Assembly: GCA_934631985.1 (NCBI GenBank)
Contig: CAKTYE010000059.1
Span: 1 to 15,474, forward strand
Source: an uncultured Clostridia bacterium
GTDB taxonomy: Bacteria; Bacillota; Clostridia; Christensenellales; Aristaeellaceae
Length of the DNA: 15,474 nt
Direction: 5' to 3'
Shown: positions 14,167-15,474 of the stretch, one piece after another
Layout of the letters: each line of letters starts with the position of its first letter
Numbering within the stretch: position 1 is the first letter of the stretch
Position numbers and translations under genes: made by a program
The notes under the pieces: generated by a model
The model's input: only the letters and a program-made list of their open reading frames with translations
Databases searched by the model: none
What the model was told of the DNA's origin: nothing

Positions 14167-14733
14167 ATGTCTCAAATCACCAAGCGTGCGCTGGAAGCGG
14201 CGCTGAAGCAGCAGCTGCTGACCAAACCGCTGACAAAGATTACCGTCAGCGACATTACTGATGCCTGCGGCATCAACCGCATGACCTTTTATTATCACTT
14301 TAAGGATATTTACGATCTGGTGGAGTGGTGCTGCGAGGAGGACGCGCGGGCGGCGCTGGCAGGCAAAAAGACACACGACACCTGGCAGCAGGGGCTTTTG
14401 CAGATCTTCCATGCTGTGCAGGAAAATAAGCCCTTTATTATGAACGTGTACCACTGCGTCAGCCGGGAAAGGGTGGAGCAATTCCTGTATCCGCAGGTGT
14501 ATCATCTGGTGCGCGGCGTGGTGGACGAGGAAGCGAAGACCCATCCCGTGGCGGAATCGGAAAAGGAGTTTATCGCCAACTTCTATAAGTATGGCTTTGT
14601 GGGGCTGATGCTGGAATGGATCCAGGGCGGCATGCGCGCTGATCCCGAGGAGCTGGTGGGAACGTTGAGCCTGCTGCTCTCCGGCAGCATGGAGGCCGCC
14701 ATGATCCGCTACGCATCCCATCAAACACCGTGA
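14167..14733 (+). CDS. TetR-family transcriptional regulator (DhaS-like C-terminal domain)
   Basis: The 188-residue protein has an N-terminal TetR helix-turn-helix: KITVSDITDACGINRMTFYYHFKDIYDLV (24-52), with the FYYHFKD recognition-helix hallmark. The C-terminal ligand domain (about 70-185) has the pattern of the TetR_C_8/DhaS-like group, with NKPFIMNVYHCV and FYKYGFVGLMLEWIQGGM. The ligand cannot be read from sequence. The ATG at 14167 has GGGAGG about 8 bases upstream; an upstream ATG at 14092 lies before the promoter and is not used. The gene is followed by a terminator and then by the oleate hydratase gene, so a fatty acid ligand is a fair guess. It lies directly next to the IS30 remnant, which may have cut off its original upstream neighbour. 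Confidence 0.93.
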   Translation: MSQITKRALEAALKQQLLTKPLTKITVSDITDACGINRMTFYYHFKDIYDLVEWCCEEDARAALAGKKTHDTWQQGLLQIFHAVQENKPFIMNVYHCVSRERVEQFLYPQVYHLVRGVVDEEAKTHPVAESEKEFIANFYKYGFVGLMLEWIQGGMRADPEELVGTLSLLLSGSMEAAMIRYASHQTP

Positions 14734-14758
14734 AATGATAAAATTTTAGACAGCTTTC

Positions 14759-14794
14759 CCGCCGTGCATAAATCTTTATCACGGCGGCTTTTTT
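14759..14794 (+). terminator. Rho-independent terminator of the TetR-family gene
   Basis: CCGCCGTG (14759-14766) pairs with CACGGCGG (14780-14787), extended inside by ATAAA/TTTAT around a one-base bulge, and is followed by CTTTTTT (14788-14794). It separates the regulator from the oleate hydratase gene, which therefore needs its own promoter. Confidence 0.9.
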
Positions 14795-14799
14795 GTCGA

Positions 14800-14829
14800 T
14801 TGTATAGCCAACGGGAAACGTGGTATCCT
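14800..14829 (+). promoter_or_regulatory. Probable promoter of the oleate hydratase gene
   Basis: A -35 box TTGTAT (14800-14805) and a -10 box TATCCT (14824-14829) are separated by 18 bases. Transcription would start near 14836, leaving a leader of about 37 bases. The -10 box lies within the palindrome at 14821-14833. Confidence 0.55.
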
Positions 14830-14833
14830 ACCA
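14821..14833. promoter_or_regulatory. Palindrome over the oleate hydratase -10 box (candidate TetR operator)
   Basis: TGGTA (14821-14825) and TACCA (14829-14833) are exact reverse complements around TCC. It covers the -10 box and continues into ACCATCAC (14830-14837), an 8-mer that also lies just past the -10 box of the TetR-family gene (14140-14147). A site for the neighbouring regulator is a reasonable inference. Confidence 0.4.
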
Positions 14834-14872
14834 TCACCGAAAGGTAATACAACAAAACGGAGGTCATGCACG

Positions 14873-15474
14873 ATGTATTATTCCAGCGGTAACTATGAAG
14901 CCTTTGCCCGTCCCAAGAAGCCGGAGGGCGTTGATTATAAGTCTGCTTATCTGGTCGGGTCCGGCCTGGCGGCCCTGACCGCCGCGTGCTATCTGGTGCG
15001 CGATGGTCAGATGAAGGGCGAGCGCATCCACATCTTTGAGAAGGACCCCGTGGCGGGCGGCGCCTGCGACGGTCGCAAGGTGGCGGCTGGTTACCTGATG
15101 CGCGGCGGTCGTGAAATGGACAACCACTTCGAGGTCATGTGGGACCTGCTGCATTCCATCCCCTCCTTGGAGACCGAGGGCGCCAGCGTGCTGGATGAGT
15201 ATTACTGGCTGAACAAGGAGGACCCCAACTACTCCCTGTGCCGTGCCACCGAGAACTGCGGTCAGGACGCGCACACGGACGGCAAGTTCGCTATCTCCGA
15301 CAAGGGCGCAATGGAGATCATGCACCTGTTCTTCACCCCGGACGAGGACCTCTACGATAAGCGCATCACCGATGTGTTCGACGACGAGGTGCTGAACTCC
15401 AACTTCTGGCTGTACTGGCGCACCATGTTTGCCTTTGAGAACTGGCACAGCGCACTGGAAATGAAGCTGTATAT
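14873..15474 (+). CDS. ohyA: Oleate hydratase (myosin-cross-reactive antigen family), N-terminal part
   Basis: The first 200 codons are in view, and the frame is still open at the window edge; the family is normally about 560-650 residues. Oleate hydratase is an FAD-dependent enzyme that adds water to cis-9 double bonds of free fatty acids, which detoxifies oleic and palmitoleic acids for gut bacteria. The sequence shows an FAD-binding loop YLVGSGLAALTAACYLVRDG (26-45), a FEKDPVAGGACDG segment (55-67), RGGREMDNHFEVMWDLLHSIPSLE (77-100) in which E81 corresponds to the catalytic glutamate (E82 in the Staphylococcus enzyme), and SNFWLYWRTMFAFENWHSALEMKLY near the visible end. The ATG at 14873 has CGGAGG (14858-14863) 9 bases upstream; another ATG at 14866 is in a different frame. 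The TetR-family gene upstream is the likely regulator. Confidence 0.96.
   Translation, partial: MYYSSGNYEAFARPKKPEGVDYKSAYLVGSGLAALTAACYLVRDGQMKGERIHIFEKDPVAGGACDGRKVAAGYLMRGGREMDNHFEVMWDLLHSIPSLETEGASVLDEYYWLNKEDPNYSLCRATENCGQDAHTDGKFAISDKGAMEIMHLFFTPDEDLYDKRITDVFDDEVLNSNFWLYWRTMFAFENWHSALEMKLY

Noticed and set aside
13846..14724. Minus-strand frame of 292 codons opposite the TetR gene
   Set aside because: Most of it is a shadow of the TetR gene. Only its last 50 or so codons match the IS30 N-terminal part and were assigned to the pseudogene.

Overview
The window looks like chromosomal DNA from a GC-rich, low-pathogenicity-type Firmicute, most likely an anaerobic gut Clostridia lineage. This is inferred from strong AGGAGG-type ribosome binding sites, sigma-A-like promoters, the gene order nadK-argR-recN typical of Firmicutes, a DUF1836 protein, FMN-binding lipoproteins, and sugar-catabolic genes of gut type. 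The genus cannot be named from sequence reading alone.

Region 1 (1-4590, plus strand) is a tight sugar-catabolic operon. It holds the end of an unidentified, possibly carbohydrate-active protein, a 600-residue cupin protein related to class I mannose-6-phosphate isomerase, an AraA/FucI-fold aldose isomerase-like protein, and a ROK-family sugar kinase. It closes with a bidirectional terminator. Two sugar isomerase-like proteins beside one kinase suggest a dedicated pathway for an unidentified sugar.

Region 2 (4598-9494, minus strand) is one transcription unit: promoter, nadK (TTG start), argR, recN, then a GH35 beta-galactosidase. The first three form the conserved Firmicute block; the GH35 gene is appended at its tail and faces the sugar operon across the shared terminator.

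Region 3 (9652-11030) is a divergent pair: a DUF1836 putative regulator (minus) and a small cytosolic SGNH/GDSL hydrolase (plus). Their promoters stand back to back around a perfect 20-bp palindrome. A second perfect inverted repeat lies on the hydrolase start site.

Region 4 (11038-13414) has a lipoprotein with two FMN-binding-like domains (minus) and a membrane-anchored VanY-like (M15) protein (plus) in which all three zinc ligands appear to be replaced. Hairpin terminators follow both.

Region 5 (13415-15474) holds a decayed IS30-family transposase (minus), a TetR-family regulator (plus), and the first 200 codons of an oleate hydratase cut by the window edge. The TetR gene and the oleate hydratase promoter share an 8-mer downstream of their -10 boxes, and the latter carries a 13-bp palindrome over its -10. 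This suggests a fatty-acid-responsive regulator with its target gene.

No rRNA or CRISPR array was seen, and I recognised no tRNA by eye. The best candidates for something new are the inactive VanY-like protein, the isomerase/kinase operon, and the palindromic control region between the DUF1836 and SGNH genes.
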